A stretch of DNA of 36,262 bases from an uncultured Clostridia bacterium (GTDB taxonomy: Bacteria > Bacillota > Clostridia > TANB77 > CAG-508), in NCBI GenBank assembly GCA_944392485.1, contig CALXWO010000012.1, positions 1-36,262 of the forward strand, read 5' to 3'. A program made the position numbers and the translations under genes. Shown here one piece after another: positions 25,415 to 32,779 of the stretch. A model generated the notes under the pieces. The model saw nothing but the letters and a program-made list of their open reading frames with translations, did not search any database and was not told the origin of the DNA. Every line of letters begins with the position of its first letter. Position 1 is the first letter of the stretch.

Positions 25415-25699
25415 TTATTCTGCTGATTCTTCGCTAGATTCTTCAGCTTCAGGAGCTTCATAAGCTTCTAATATAGCTGATTGAATTTTTTCTCTTGTTT
25501 CAGCATTAATTGGATGAGCTATATCTTTGAATTCTCCGTTAGGAGTTTTTCTACTTGGCATAGCTATAAATAATCCATTTTGACTTTCAATAACTTTGAT
25601 ATCATGAACTACGAATTCATTATCGAATGTTACAGAAGCAACAGCTTTCATTCTGTTTTCAGAATTTACTTTTCTTAAACGTACATCTGTTATTTGCAT
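25415..25699 (-). CDS. spoVG: Regulatory RNA-binding protein SpoVG
   Basis: SpoVG, 94 aa. The start [20 protein letters not shown] and segments [33 protein letters not shown] and [16 protein letters not shown] are diagnostic. The tail is Glu/Ser-rich. The ATG at 25699 is preferred because GGAAGGCGGTG lies about 10 bases upstream; the GTG four codons earlier would overlap this site. SpoVG affects sporulation septation in Bacillus and binds nucleic acid. A TATAAT box occurs at 25732-25737. Confidence 0.96.
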   Translation of the reverse strand: MQITDVRLRKVNSENRMKAVASVTFDNEFVVHDIKVIESQNGLFIAMPSRKTPNGEFKDIAHPINAETREKIQSAILEAYEAPEAEESSEESAE

Positions 25700-25846
25700 T
25701 TTGTGTAGCACCGCCTTCCAATGTTTTAAAAATTATACATGTTTTATTATGTACAAATATTATATTCGCCAAAAAATATTTTTTTCCTTCTTTATTTTAC
25801 AAGATTATTTTATATTCACATATTTTATTAATACAACATATTGTAT

Positions 25847-26011
25847 ATAAATTGTAATTTGCTGTTTAGAGATTAGAGATTAGAAATTAATTGCAGATGT
25901 TGTAAGGGCGAACTGTGTTCGCCCGTATCAAATTGCGGGCGAACACAGTTCGCCCCTACAGCAAAAACCAAATTTCAAAAACAAAATTTATTCATACAAA
26001 TTACAATTTAT
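25847..26011. mobile_element. Composite repeat element with 15-bp terminal inverted repeats, upstream of murC
   Basis: The ends are ATAAATTGTAATTTG (25847-25861) and its exact complement (25997-26011). The inside differs from the 5194 element: a short heptad piece (TTAGAGATTAGAGATTAGA), then two facing copies of the GGGCGAACACAG palindrome (25901-25960). Their outer ends TGTAAGGGCGAAC and GTTCGCCCCTACA are complementary except at one position. The murC promoter begins 30 bases past the right end. Confidence 0.7.
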
Positions 26012-26040
26012 GTGCAAATATATATTTTTTATATAAATTA

Positions 26041-26069
26041 TTGAATTTTTTTTATTTTACATATATAAT
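26041..26069 (+). promoter_or_regulatory. Promoter of murC
   Basis: TTGAAT (26041-26046), a 17-base spacer, and TATAAT (26064-26069), 31 bases before the ATG. Confidence 0.75.
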
Positions 26070-26100
26070 TTTCTTCATAAAAGAAAGGTGTTGTAGCAAA

Positions 26101-27495
26101 ATGATTAATCTTAATAATAATATAGAAAGTTTAAAAAAATATAAACATATTCATATGATAGGAATTGGCGGAATTAGCATGAGCGGTATTGCCGAAATAT
26201 TACATAATTGGGGGTTGTTTGTTACAGGTTCTGATGTAACAAGAAGTAAAATAACAGATAGATTAGCTAGCCATGGCATTTTTGTAAATATTGGTCATGA
26301 AACTAATTTAGTAAAAAAAGCTGATTTAGTAGTTTATTCTGCTGCCGTAAAGCAAGATGATCCAGAACTTGTAGAAGCAAGAAATAATAATATTACAACA
26401 GTTGAAAGATGTGATTTTGTAGGATATATTACCAGAATTTATAAAAATACTATAGGTATTGCAGGAACACATGGAAAAACTACTACCACTTCTATGGTTT
26501 CGTTATGTTTTATAGAAGCTGGACTTGATCCAACTATACAAGTGGGAGCAATACTTAAACAAATAAATGGTAACAATAGAGTTGGAAATAGCGACTATTT
26601 TATTTTAGAATCTTGCGAATATGTAGAAAGTTTTTTAAAGTTTAGTCCTAAATCTACAATAGTACTTAATATAGATAATGATCATTTAGATTATTTTAAA
26701 AATTTAGATAACATTAAAAAAGCTTTTGAAAAATATGTTGCACTACTTCCATTTGATGGTTTGTTAGTTGTAAATGCAGATGATCCTAATTGTAAAGAAT
26801 TAAGAAATTCAACAGATGCAAAAGTTGTAACTTTTGCTATGGAAAACGATAAAGCAAACTTTATTGCAAGAAATATTACCTTTGATAATAGGGGTTTTGC
26901 AAAGTTTGATGTTTATCATAATAATAATTATTTTGCAGAAATGAGATTGTCTGTTCCAGGGATTCACAATGTTATGAATGCTTTAGCTTGTATTGCTCTA
27001 TGCTCTGAATATGGTATTGACAAATATACTATAAAATCTGCACTTTCAAAATTTACTGGTGCAAACCGTAGATTTGAACTTGTTGGTTCTTATCAAAACA
27101 TTGATATATATGATGATTATGCACACCATCCAAGTGAAATACTTGCTACTGCAAACGCTTTAAAAAATAAAAAATATCGTCAGTCTTGGATAATTTTTCA
27201 GCCACATACCTATAGTAGAACAAAATTACTTTTAGATGATTTTGCAAAGGTTCTTACAAATTTTGATAATATAATAATAACAGATATATATGCAGCAAGA
27301 GAAATAAATACATATAATATTTCATCTCAAGATTTAGTAAGTAAGATTAAAACTTTAGGGAAAAATGCTGTTTACATTTCTTCTTTTGATGATATTGCAA
27401 AATATATTAGAGAAAGAGCCTGTCCAAATGATATTGTTCTTACTGTTGGTGCAGGAACAGTAACAGAAATAGGAAGAAAAATATTAAATAAATAA
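26101..27495 (+). CDS. murC: UDP-N-acetylmuramate--L-alanine ligase
   Basis: MurC, 464 aa, adds L-Ala to UDP-MurNAc in the cytoplasm, the first peptide step of peptidoglycan synthesis. The N-terminal Rossmann domain has HMIGIGGISMSGIAEIL. The ATP loop is GIAGTHGKTTTTSM (about 119-132). The central domain includes LNIDNDHLDYF and the C-terminal domain DDYAHHPSEI and IFQPHTYSRTKLL. The ATG at 26101 follows AAAGAAAGGTGTTG and gives a family-length protein; the longer open frame starting at 25915 runs through repeat DNA. Monocistronic, with its own promoter and terminator. Confidence 0.97.
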   Translation: MINLNNNIESLKKYKHIHMIGIGGISMSGIAEILHNWGLFVTGSDVTRSKITDRLASHGIFVNIGHETNLVKKADLVVYSAAVKQDDPELVEARNNNITTVERCDFVGYITRIYKNTIGIAGTHGKTTTTSMVSLCFIEAGLDPTIQVGAILKQINGNNRVGNSDYFILESCEYVESFLKFSPKSTIVLNIDNDHLDYFKNLDNIKKAFEKYVALLPFDGLLVVNADDPNCKELRNSTDAKVVTFAMENDKANFIARNITFDNRGFAKFDVYHNNNYFAEMRLSVPGIHNVMNALACIALCSEYGIDKYTIKSALSKFTGANRRFELVGSYQNIDIYDDYAHHPSEILATANALKNKKYRQSWIIFQPHTYSRTKLLLDDFAKVLTNFDNIIITDIYAAREINTYNISSQDLVSKIKTLGKNAVYISSFDDIAKYIRERACPNDIVLTVGAGTVTEIGRKILNK

Positions 27496-27501
27496 AATAA
27501 T

Positions 27502-27526
27502 AAGGAACTATCAATGATAGTTCCTT
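27502..27526 (+). terminator. Terminator of murC
   Basis: AAGGAACTATC, loop AAT, GATAGTTCCTT, followed by TATACTTG. Seven bases after the murC stop. It may also serve the convergent gene at 27539. Confidence 0.75.
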
Positions 27527-27538
27527 TATACTTGCTAT

Positions 27539-28264
27539 TTAAAAGTATTGATATGAATTAATTTTGTTCTCTTTACACCAATTATGAAAATCCTTGCTAA
27601 CTTTTTCTTTAAAATTAGGCTCGCTATATTCATGATAATTCCATATATGATAGACTTTAACATTGAAAAGTGTATAATAATCTTCTACGTCAAAAGCTCT
27701 TCTAAAATTAGTGTCAAAAACTGCTCCGTTTCTCATCACTACAGCATGTGCATAATTATCATTATCATCTTGCGGATCTTTAGCTGAAAGATATACTAAA
27801 TATGCGTCATCTAGTTGTAATGCAAGCAACAAAGCGTACGTATGACATTTATGGATAGAATATCCACTTACTAAACTATCATATAAATGTCTATCCTTTT
27901 TCTTCACTTTTTTCCACTCTTCTTTAGTCAAAAACTGCTTTTGTAAAACACAGTGTCCTATTATCCAATTTTTTAGCTTCATGCTTCCCAAAATTAATTT
28001 AGGAGTTCCGATAAATATATGTTTTTTCATATCTATTAAATTATATAACAGAACAACTGTAATAACTCCAAGAGCAATATAAGCCAAAATTTTAGTGTTA
28101 TAGAATAATAGCGCCATTCCTATATAGATGATTACATACAATAATAATCGTAAATTTAGCATAAGTTCTAATCCATACTGATATTGAAAAAAATCAGCAA
28201 AATTTTCTATGTTTTTAGAACTAATCCGCTTCTTATAAAAAAGTTTAGTTAATTTTTTTAACAT
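27539..28264 (-). CDS. Membrane protein with a transglutaminase-like Cys-His-Asp arrangement
   Basis: 241 aa, not assigned to a named family. Two transmembrane segments (about 36-55 and 58-77) follow a basic N-terminus. The cytoplasmic or external C-terminal part has IHKCHTYALLLAL (C140), NYAHAVVMRNG (H173) and AVFDTNF (D184). This spacing and order (Cys on a helix, then His and Asp on strands) is like the transglutaminase/papain-like fold of bacterial cysteine peptidases (inference). The gene is convergent with murC. ATG start with GGGAGGCTATTTAA. Confidence 0.5.
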   Translation of the reverse strand: MLKKLTKLFYKKRISSKNIENFADFFQYQYGLELMLNLRLLLYVIIYIGMALLFYNTKILAYIALGVITVVLLYNLIDMKKHIFIGTPKLILGSMKLKNWIIGHCVLQKQFLTKEEWKKVKKKDRHLYDSLVSGYSIHKCHTYALLLALQLDDAYLVYLSAKDPQDDNDNYAHAVVMRNGAVFDTNFRRAFDVEDYYTLFNVKVYHIWNYHEYSEPNFKEKVSKDFHNWCKENKINSYQYF

Positions 28265-28594
28265 TTAAATAGCCTCCCTTAAAATATAATTATATTTTTC
28301 TAATGTTGTTGTTGTATTTACGCAAAAAGGATTAATAAATAACAAGTATAAAAAAAATTATATCATAATTTACATAATTTTTCAAATTTTTAACAATGTG
28401 ATTCTGAACGTAAAAATTACAAATATTGTAGGAGTGCCATTGGTCGTTCGCTATTCGAAGGAAATATAAGAAGGGCGTTTTGCTAAGTGAGTCTTCTTTT
28501 TCTACGCAATTAAAAACCCAACTATAAATAGCTGTGCCTTCAATTTTATAAACTCTTATAGAGCTTATTTTCATTTTACTATTTTTCTATAATA
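28265..28594. other. 330-base gap with no convincing gene
   Basis: An 80-codon minus-strand frame (28332-28574) is open. Its start lies just beyond the uppP terminator, it lacks a ribosome binding site, and its composition is unlike its neighbours. It contains SLSKTPFLYFLRIANDQWHS, which reads like a translated dispersed repeat. I see no promoter or RNA gene here. Confidence 0.5.
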
Positions 28595-28631
28595 AAAACA
28601 CGATATTTGTGATGCCAAAAATATCGTGTTT
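28595..28631 (-). terminator. Terminator downstream of uppP
   Basis: AAAACACGATATTT, a 9-nt loop, AAATATCGTGTTTT, then T/A-rich sequence. Fifteen bases after the uppP stop. Confidence 0.85.
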
Positions 28632-28645
28632 TATTGTTGCTTAAA

Positions 28646-29455
28646 TTATCTAATTATGCATATTGCTATTACAATTATTCCAACTATCACTCTATATATT
28701 GCAAATCCTTTAAAACTTCCTTTTTTCAAATATTCTAATAAGAATTTTATAACAATTATTCCCACTATAAAACTCATTATTACACCCATTGCAAAAGCTA
28801 TTATGCCTGTCATATCTGCTATTGAAAAGAATTCTATAAAATCTTTCAATTTAAATATTGTTGCAGCCAAAACTATTGGTGCAGAAAGCATAAAAGAATA
28901 TTTTGCTGCTGACTCTCTTTTTACTCCCATAAGTCTTCCTGTTGTCATTGTTATTCCTGAACGTGATACACCTGGTATAAATGCTAAACTTTGAGAAAGT
29001 CCTATTAAAAATGTTTGTTTTAATGTCATGTTTTTATATTCTGTTTCTGATTTGCATTTTTTATCTACAATATATAAAATTATTCCCATTATAATTAAAG
29101 CAATTGCAATTATTATTGGTTTTGTTAATATGCTCTCAGCATATTTATCTAATATAAATCCTATTATACCACCTGGTATTGTTGCCAAAACAATATACCA
29201 AAACATTTTTCCTTCAGTTGTTTTTTTCTTTTTTACTAATTGATTAAATCCACCTTTTATTAATTCAATCCAATCCTTGAAAAAGAATATTCCTATTGCA
29301 AGTAGTGTTCCAAAATGCAGAGCCACATCAAATGACTCTGGAATATCCCAATTAAAAATCCATGGTATTAGAAATAAATGTGCAGAACTTGAAATTGGCA
29401 AAAGTTCTGTAAGTCCTTGAACTATTCCTAAAATTGTTGCTTGTAATATTGTCAT
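28646..29455 (-). CDS. uppP: Undecaprenyl-diphosphatase (BacA family)
   Basis: UppP, 269 aa, a membrane enzyme that dephosphorylates undecaprenyl diphosphate to recycle the peptidoglycan lipid carrier; it confers bacitracin tolerance. The two signature motifs are visible: GLTELLPISSSAHL (residues 14-27, with catalytic Glu17; the family more often has EFLPISSTGHL) and PGVSRSGITMTTGR (161-174, with Arg165). About seven or eight transmembrane helices. Ribosome binding site AAAGGAGGAATAAA. Confidence 0.96.
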   Translation of the reverse strand: MTILQATILGIVQGLTELLPISSSAHLFLIPWIFNWDIPESFDVALHFGTLLAIGIFFFKDWIELIKGGFNQLVKKKKTTEGKMFWYIVLATIPGGIIGFILDKYAESILTKPIIIAIALIIMGIILYIVDKKCKSETEYKNMTLKQTFLIGLSQSLAFIPGVSRSGITMTTGRLMGVKRESAAKYSFMLSAPIVLAATIFKLKDFIEFFSIADMTGIIAFAMGVIMSFIVGIIVIKFLLEYLKKGSFKGFAIYRVIVGIIVIAICIIR

Positions 29456-29474
29456 TTTATTCCTCCTTTAGTGC

Positions 29475-29651
29475 AAATTGTAATTTGCTTTGCAAATTAC
29501 AATAGTGAAAAACTAAAAGTGAATAGTGAATAGTAAATGAAGATTTTTTGTTGAAATCAACAAAAAATCAACAAACGTTTTTAACTCTTCACTCTTAACT
29601 CTTAACTTTTAACTGTAATTTGTAGGGATTTATCCCTACAAATTACAGTTT
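29475..29651. mobile_element. Composite repeat element whose right end forms the dpaA stop
   Basis: The left end is AAATTGTAATTTG and the right end CAAATTACAGTTT (one mismatch). The inside holds the same hairpins and heptads as the 5194 element (GATTTTTTGTTGA/TCAACAAAAAATC; then AACTCTT, CACTCTT, AACTCTT, AACTTTT). It ends in a perfect 19-bp palindrome with a 2-nt loop (29611-29650). The dpaA stop codon (29643-29645) lies inside that palindrome. Confidence 0.7.
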
Positions 29652-30518
29652 TTCTAGTGTTTCTTTAATATATTTTGCAGCAGTATTTGGTGCTACTTTT
29701 CCTGGCAATCCTTGTGCATATATTACTTTAATTCTATTCTTTTCTGCCTCTTTTAAGTCTATTCCTCCTGGCTTTGATGCAAGTTCTATTATAATACAAT
29801 TATTGTTATTTTCTTTTAATATTTTTAATTCCCTTTCTTTTAAAATTATAGATGGTATTGTATTAAAAATTATATCATATTTATTTTTTAATGCATCACT
29901 TAGATTACTTAAATAAATGTCTTTATATCCAAGCAATTTAATCCATGCTATATCTTTATCTTTTCTGGCAACAGCACTAACATTTGCTCCTAATGATTTT
30001 AATATTTTACACAAGGCCTTCCCTATTCTTCCAAATCCTAAAATCAGGCAATTACTATTATTTATAGTAATTGCTGTATTCTCCATAGCAGTTTGAATTG
30101 CACCTTCTACTGTGGGTATAACATTTAATATTGTAAAAAACTCATTTTCCATTAAATCTACAATTTTTATATTATTTTTTGTTGCTAAATCTCTTACATT
30201 TTGTTTTATTGCTCCTGCTACAAATGTTTTCTCTTTTATATTTTTAAATAGTTCGTCTATTAATATTTTTTTATCACTATGTGGAGCATTAATAAATATT
30301 CCATCTTCAGACAATGGTATTCCGCTTATTATTATTCTGCACTCTTTAACTGCTTCTCTAATGCTTGAACATTTTTTTATTTTATCTTTTAAAAAAATGT
30401 GATTTTCAAATCCAAGAGATTTCACTTCTTTTTCTGAAGACAACAATTCTGCAAATTTTGCTATTCGTAAGTCTCCGCCTACAACACAAATTTTATCACT
30501 CTTATCCAAAATTATCAC
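29643..30518 (-). CDS. dpaA: Dipicolinate synthase subunit A
   Basis: DpaA (SpoVFA), 291 aa, makes dipicolinic acid in the mother cell for the spore core. The N-terminal domain begins KICVVGGDLRIAKFAELL. The motif NVIPTVEGAIQTAMENT is followed by a nucleotide-binding Rossmann domain, LILGFGRIGKALCKILKSLG (about 155-175). Later come IFNTIPSIIL, ELASKPGGIDLKEAE and GLPGKVAPNTAAKYI. The start is uncertain: GTG at 30518 or TTG at 30509, the latter better spaced from GAGAGTGA. DpaB, its usual partner, is not adjacent; uppP lies downstream instead. Confidence 0.93.
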   Translation of the reverse strand: MIILDKSDKICVVGGDLRIAKFAELLSSEKEVKSLGFENHIFLKDKIKKCSSIREAVKECRIIISGIPLSEDGIFINAPHSDKKILIDELFKNIKEKTFVAGAIKQNVRDLATKNNIKIVDLMENEFFTILNVIPTVEGAIQTAMENTAITINNSNCLILGFGRIGKALCKILKSLGANVSAVARKDKDIAWIKLLGYKDIYLSNLSDALKNKYDIIFNTIPSIILKERELKILKENNNNCIIIELASKPGGIDLKEAEKNRIKVIYAQGLPGKVAPNTAAKYIKETLEKL

Positions 30519-30573
30519 TCTCTTTTCTATATATCTATTAGATATTATTTTAGACTGATAATTTTATGATAAA

Positions 30574-31722
30574 TTAATTTGATTTTTTGTTGTTTTTCTT
30601 TTCTTTTTTATTTAAAAAATTAGTTAAATTATATGTATTATCTAGATAATCTGATATTACTTTTTCTTTTTTACTTTCTATATATTTTACTTCTTCTGGC
30701 TCTTCTATCATTGATTTTATTGGTAAAAAAATTGGTTCATCCATTGCCTTTTTATAAAATTCGTTGTTAATTTGGGTTGATTTATTTAAAAACATTGCAG
30801 CTTTTACTTTGTTGTTTTTTATCATACTTATTTTTGCTAATTGATAAAATGATTTGCTTTCTGTTTCTCCATACATACTTTGCATAAAATATTTTTCTGC
30901 TTCGTTTATGTCTCTATATAGCAATGCTATTTGTCCTAATCTATAATATGAATTATAATAATTACTATTTAAATTACAACATTCAGAAAAGCATTTTTTT
31001 GCTATTGAAAATTCATTTATCCTAGAATAAGCTATTCCTAAGTTATAATATAAATCTGCATTTTCTTTATTATATTTAACTGCATTTGTATATACATTTA
31101 TTGCATCTTTAAAGTTTTCTTTTTCTAATAATAAATCTCCTAATATTAGACTTGCACTACACATATCTGGCTTTGTTTTTAATAGTGTTTTTAACATTTC
31201 TATTGCTTCATCTTTTTTGCCTAAATCAATTAATAGCTCTGATATTTTGAAATATGATTTATAGTCATTTTGTCTTATATCTAACACTTTTACATACTCA
31301 TCTATTGCTTTTCTCATTCCGCCTTCTTCTTTATATATTTCTGCAAGCATTTTGTGACCATAATAACTTTTATCATATTTTGTTACCAAATTAAACAATA
31401 CATCTTTTGCTTTTTTTCTGTTTTTAAATATTAATAAAGACTTTGCTATAATTATTGAAAGCATCTCACTAATATTAATGTTTTTGAGTTCTAATATTAT
31501 TACTGCTATAGGCAAAATAATGCATAAAATATAGCTTAATATTGTAAAAAATACTCCATTTAGTATGCTAAACATAATTTGTAATAAATTAACTAAAATA
31601 CCTATTGCTTGGCATATAATAATTACTAAATACATTGTGTCATTTTTCTTTATTAATTTAAATAAAAAAATATATGCAAACAACAAAAATGAAAGTAAAG
31701 TAAAAATTATTTTTCCAATCAT
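30574..31722 (-). CDS. TPR-repeat membrane protein
   Basis: 382 aa. Three transmembrane helices (about 2-22, 29-50, 53-78) precede a tetratricopeptide-repeat region (about 100-335). Recognisable units are YGHKMLAEIYKEEGGMRKAI, DYKSYFKISELLIDLGKKDE, DLYYNLGIAYSRINEFSIAK and NSYYRLGQIALLYRDINEAE. The C-terminus is very Lys/Asn-rich. The soluble TPR part is probably cytoplasmic and mediates protein contacts; no partner is evident. It follows ppa by 11 bases, with AAGGAGTAAATAA as ribosome binding site, so the two form an operon. Confidence 0.8.
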   Translation of the reverse strand: MIGKIIFTLLSFLLFAYIFLFKLIKKNDTMYLVIIICQAIGILVNLLQIMFSILNGVFFTILSYILCIILPIAVIILELKNINISEMLSIIIAKSLLIFKNRKKAKDVLFNLVTKYDKSYYGHKMLAEIYKEEGGMRKAIDEYVKVLDIRQNDYKSYFKISELLIDLGKKDEAIEMLKTLLKTKPDMCSASLILGDLLLEKENFKDAINVYTNAVKYNKENADLYYNLGIAYSRINEFSIAKKCFSECCNLNSNYYNSYYRLGQIALLYRDINEAEKYFMQSMYGETESKSFYQLAKISMIKNNKVKAAMFLNKSTQINNEFYKKAMDEPIFLPIKSMIEEPEEVKYIESKKEKVISDYLDNTYNLTNFLNKKEKKNNKKSN

Positions 31723-31733
31723 TTATTTACTCC

Positions 31734-32264
31734 TTAATTATTAAACTTTAAATCATAATTTTCTATTGCTTTTTTTATTATATTTTCTGCTTCTACTCTT
31801 CCTAAAACTTTTTCTACAACTGTTTCTTTTTCTTCTAATTGTTTATATACTTCAAAAAAATGCATAATTTCTGATGATATATGATTTGGAAGTTCTTCTA
31901 TATCTTTATATATATTTAAAAATGGATCTTTTTTAGCAACAGCTATAATCTTTTCATCATTTTGTTCAGAATCTATCATGGTAATTACACCTATTGGATA
32001 GCATTCTACCAAAGTCATTGGATCTATATTTTCTTGGCATAAAACGAGAACATCTAATGGATCATTGTCATCTGCGTAAGTTCTAGGTATAAAACCATAA
32101 TTTGCTGGATAATGTGTTGCTGTATACAACACTCTATCAAGTCTTAGTAGTCCTGTTTCTTTATCTAATTCATATTTATTTTTCCCGCCTTTTGTTATTT
32201 CAATAACAGAAATAAATTCATCTGGTTTTATTCTTTCTTTGCTAATATCATGCCATATATTCAT
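31734..32264 (-). CDS. ppa: Inorganic pyrophosphatase (family I)
   Basis: Soluble family I pyrophosphatase, 176 aa, hydrolyses PPi from biosynthetic reactions. The motif YGFIPRTYADDNDPLDVLVL (about 56-75) carries the metal-binding aspartates D66, D68 and D71; YELDKETG and HYPANYG are also typical. The ATG at 32264 is supported by GGAGGAGGAAAAAATA; the 20 extra residues of the longer frame translate the upstream hairpin. Many Clostridia use the family II enzyme; this one has family I. Confidence 0.95.
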   Translation of the reverse strand: MNIWHDISKERIKPDEFISVIEITKGGKNKYELDKETGLLRLDRVLYTATHYPANYGFIPRTYADDNDPLDVLVLCQENIDPMTLVECYPIGVITMIDSEQNDEKIIAVAKKDPFLNIYKDIEELPNHISSEIMHFFEVYKQLEEKETVVEKVLGRVEAENIIKKAIENYDLKFNN

Positions 32265-32279
32265 TATTTTTTCCTCCTC

Positions 32280-32300
32280 CAAAAATTCGAAGAATTTTTG
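32280..32300 (-). promoter_or_regulatory. Hairpin directly 5' of the ppa ribosome binding site
   Basis: On the minus strand CAAAAATTC, loop TTC, GAATTTTTG, immediately followed by GAGGAGG. It has the same placement as the hairpins before rplN, rpsQ, rpsE and rplO. Confidence 0.5.
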
Positions 32301-32499
32301 TATTTTTCTCTTTTCATTCTTCACTGTTTTCTTTTAACATTATATATTTTAATCCATTTTTATAGTAATGTCTATATGAGCAATTAAAAAAATAAAAGTG
32401 GATAGTGAAAAATACAAACTTGTCTCTGATTTTTGACTTAGTTTATACTATTATTCACTATTCACTCTTAGTTCTTATTTCTTGCCAAAGGCAAGTTCG

Positions 32500-32574
32500 T
32501 GGCTGGGGTGGGAGGATTCGAACCGCCGCATGCCAGAGTCAAAGTCTGGTGCCTTACCGCTTGGCTACACCCCA
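32500..32574 (-). tRNA. tRNA-Gln (UUG)
   Basis: On the minus strand, acceptor TGGGGTG pairs with CACCCCA; discriminator G; encoded CCA. The anticodon stem CCAGA/TCTGG has loop CTTTGAC, with anticodon TTG at 32540-32542. The T-loop is TTCGAAT. Forty-six bases downstream of tRNA-His, so cotranscribed. Confidence 0.96.
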
Positions 32575-32620
32575 ATGTTATTTTCAAAAACAACTGGTTA
32601 GATTGCTAGTTGTACTTTTG

Positions 32621-32698
32621 TGGGGTGGAAGATGGGACTCGAACCCACGGCCTCTGGTGCCACAAACCAGCGCTCTAACCAACTGAGCTACATCCACC
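32621..32698 (-). tRNA. tRNA-His (GUG)
   Basis: The anticodon stem CTGGT/ACCAG has loop TTGTGGC, anticodon GTG. An extra G is encoded at the -1 position (32698), as typical of tRNA-His, and CCA is encoded. The acceptor stem GTGGATG/CTTCCAC has a T-T mismatch at the sixth pair (32692 with 32630), unusual for this tRNA. Confidence 0.95.
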
Positions 32699-32718
32699 AT
32701 TTAAAAAGTACGTATTCT

Positions 32719-32747
32719 ATTTTAAATAATTTTATGAATTTTGTCAA
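32719..32747 (-). promoter_or_regulatory. Promoter of the tRNA-His/tRNA-Gln unit
   Basis: On the minus strand TTGACA (32742-32747), a 17-base spacer, and TAAAAT (32719-32724), about 20 bases ahead of tRNA-His. Confidence 0.8.
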
Positions 32748-32779
32748 TCCCTTTTTTTAAAATAGTGGATGTCAATATT

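Noticed and set aside
25901..25960. Possible transcription terminator of the murC region
   Set aside because: Strong hairpins but no T-run, and the sequence is a member of a dispersed repeat family.
25915..26100. N-terminal extension of murC in the long open frame
   Set aside because: Encodes translated repeat and promoter sequence; MurC similarity, the ribosome binding site and the promoter all place the start at 26101.
28332..28574. 80-codon minus-strand frame downstream of uppP
   Set aside because: Starts right after a strong terminator, has no ribosome binding site and no recognisable family; probably translated repeat DNA.
32405..32686. 93-codon plus-strand frame across the tRNA genes
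   Set aside because: It is a translation of two clear tRNA genes on the other strand; such spurious proteins are common at tRNA loci.
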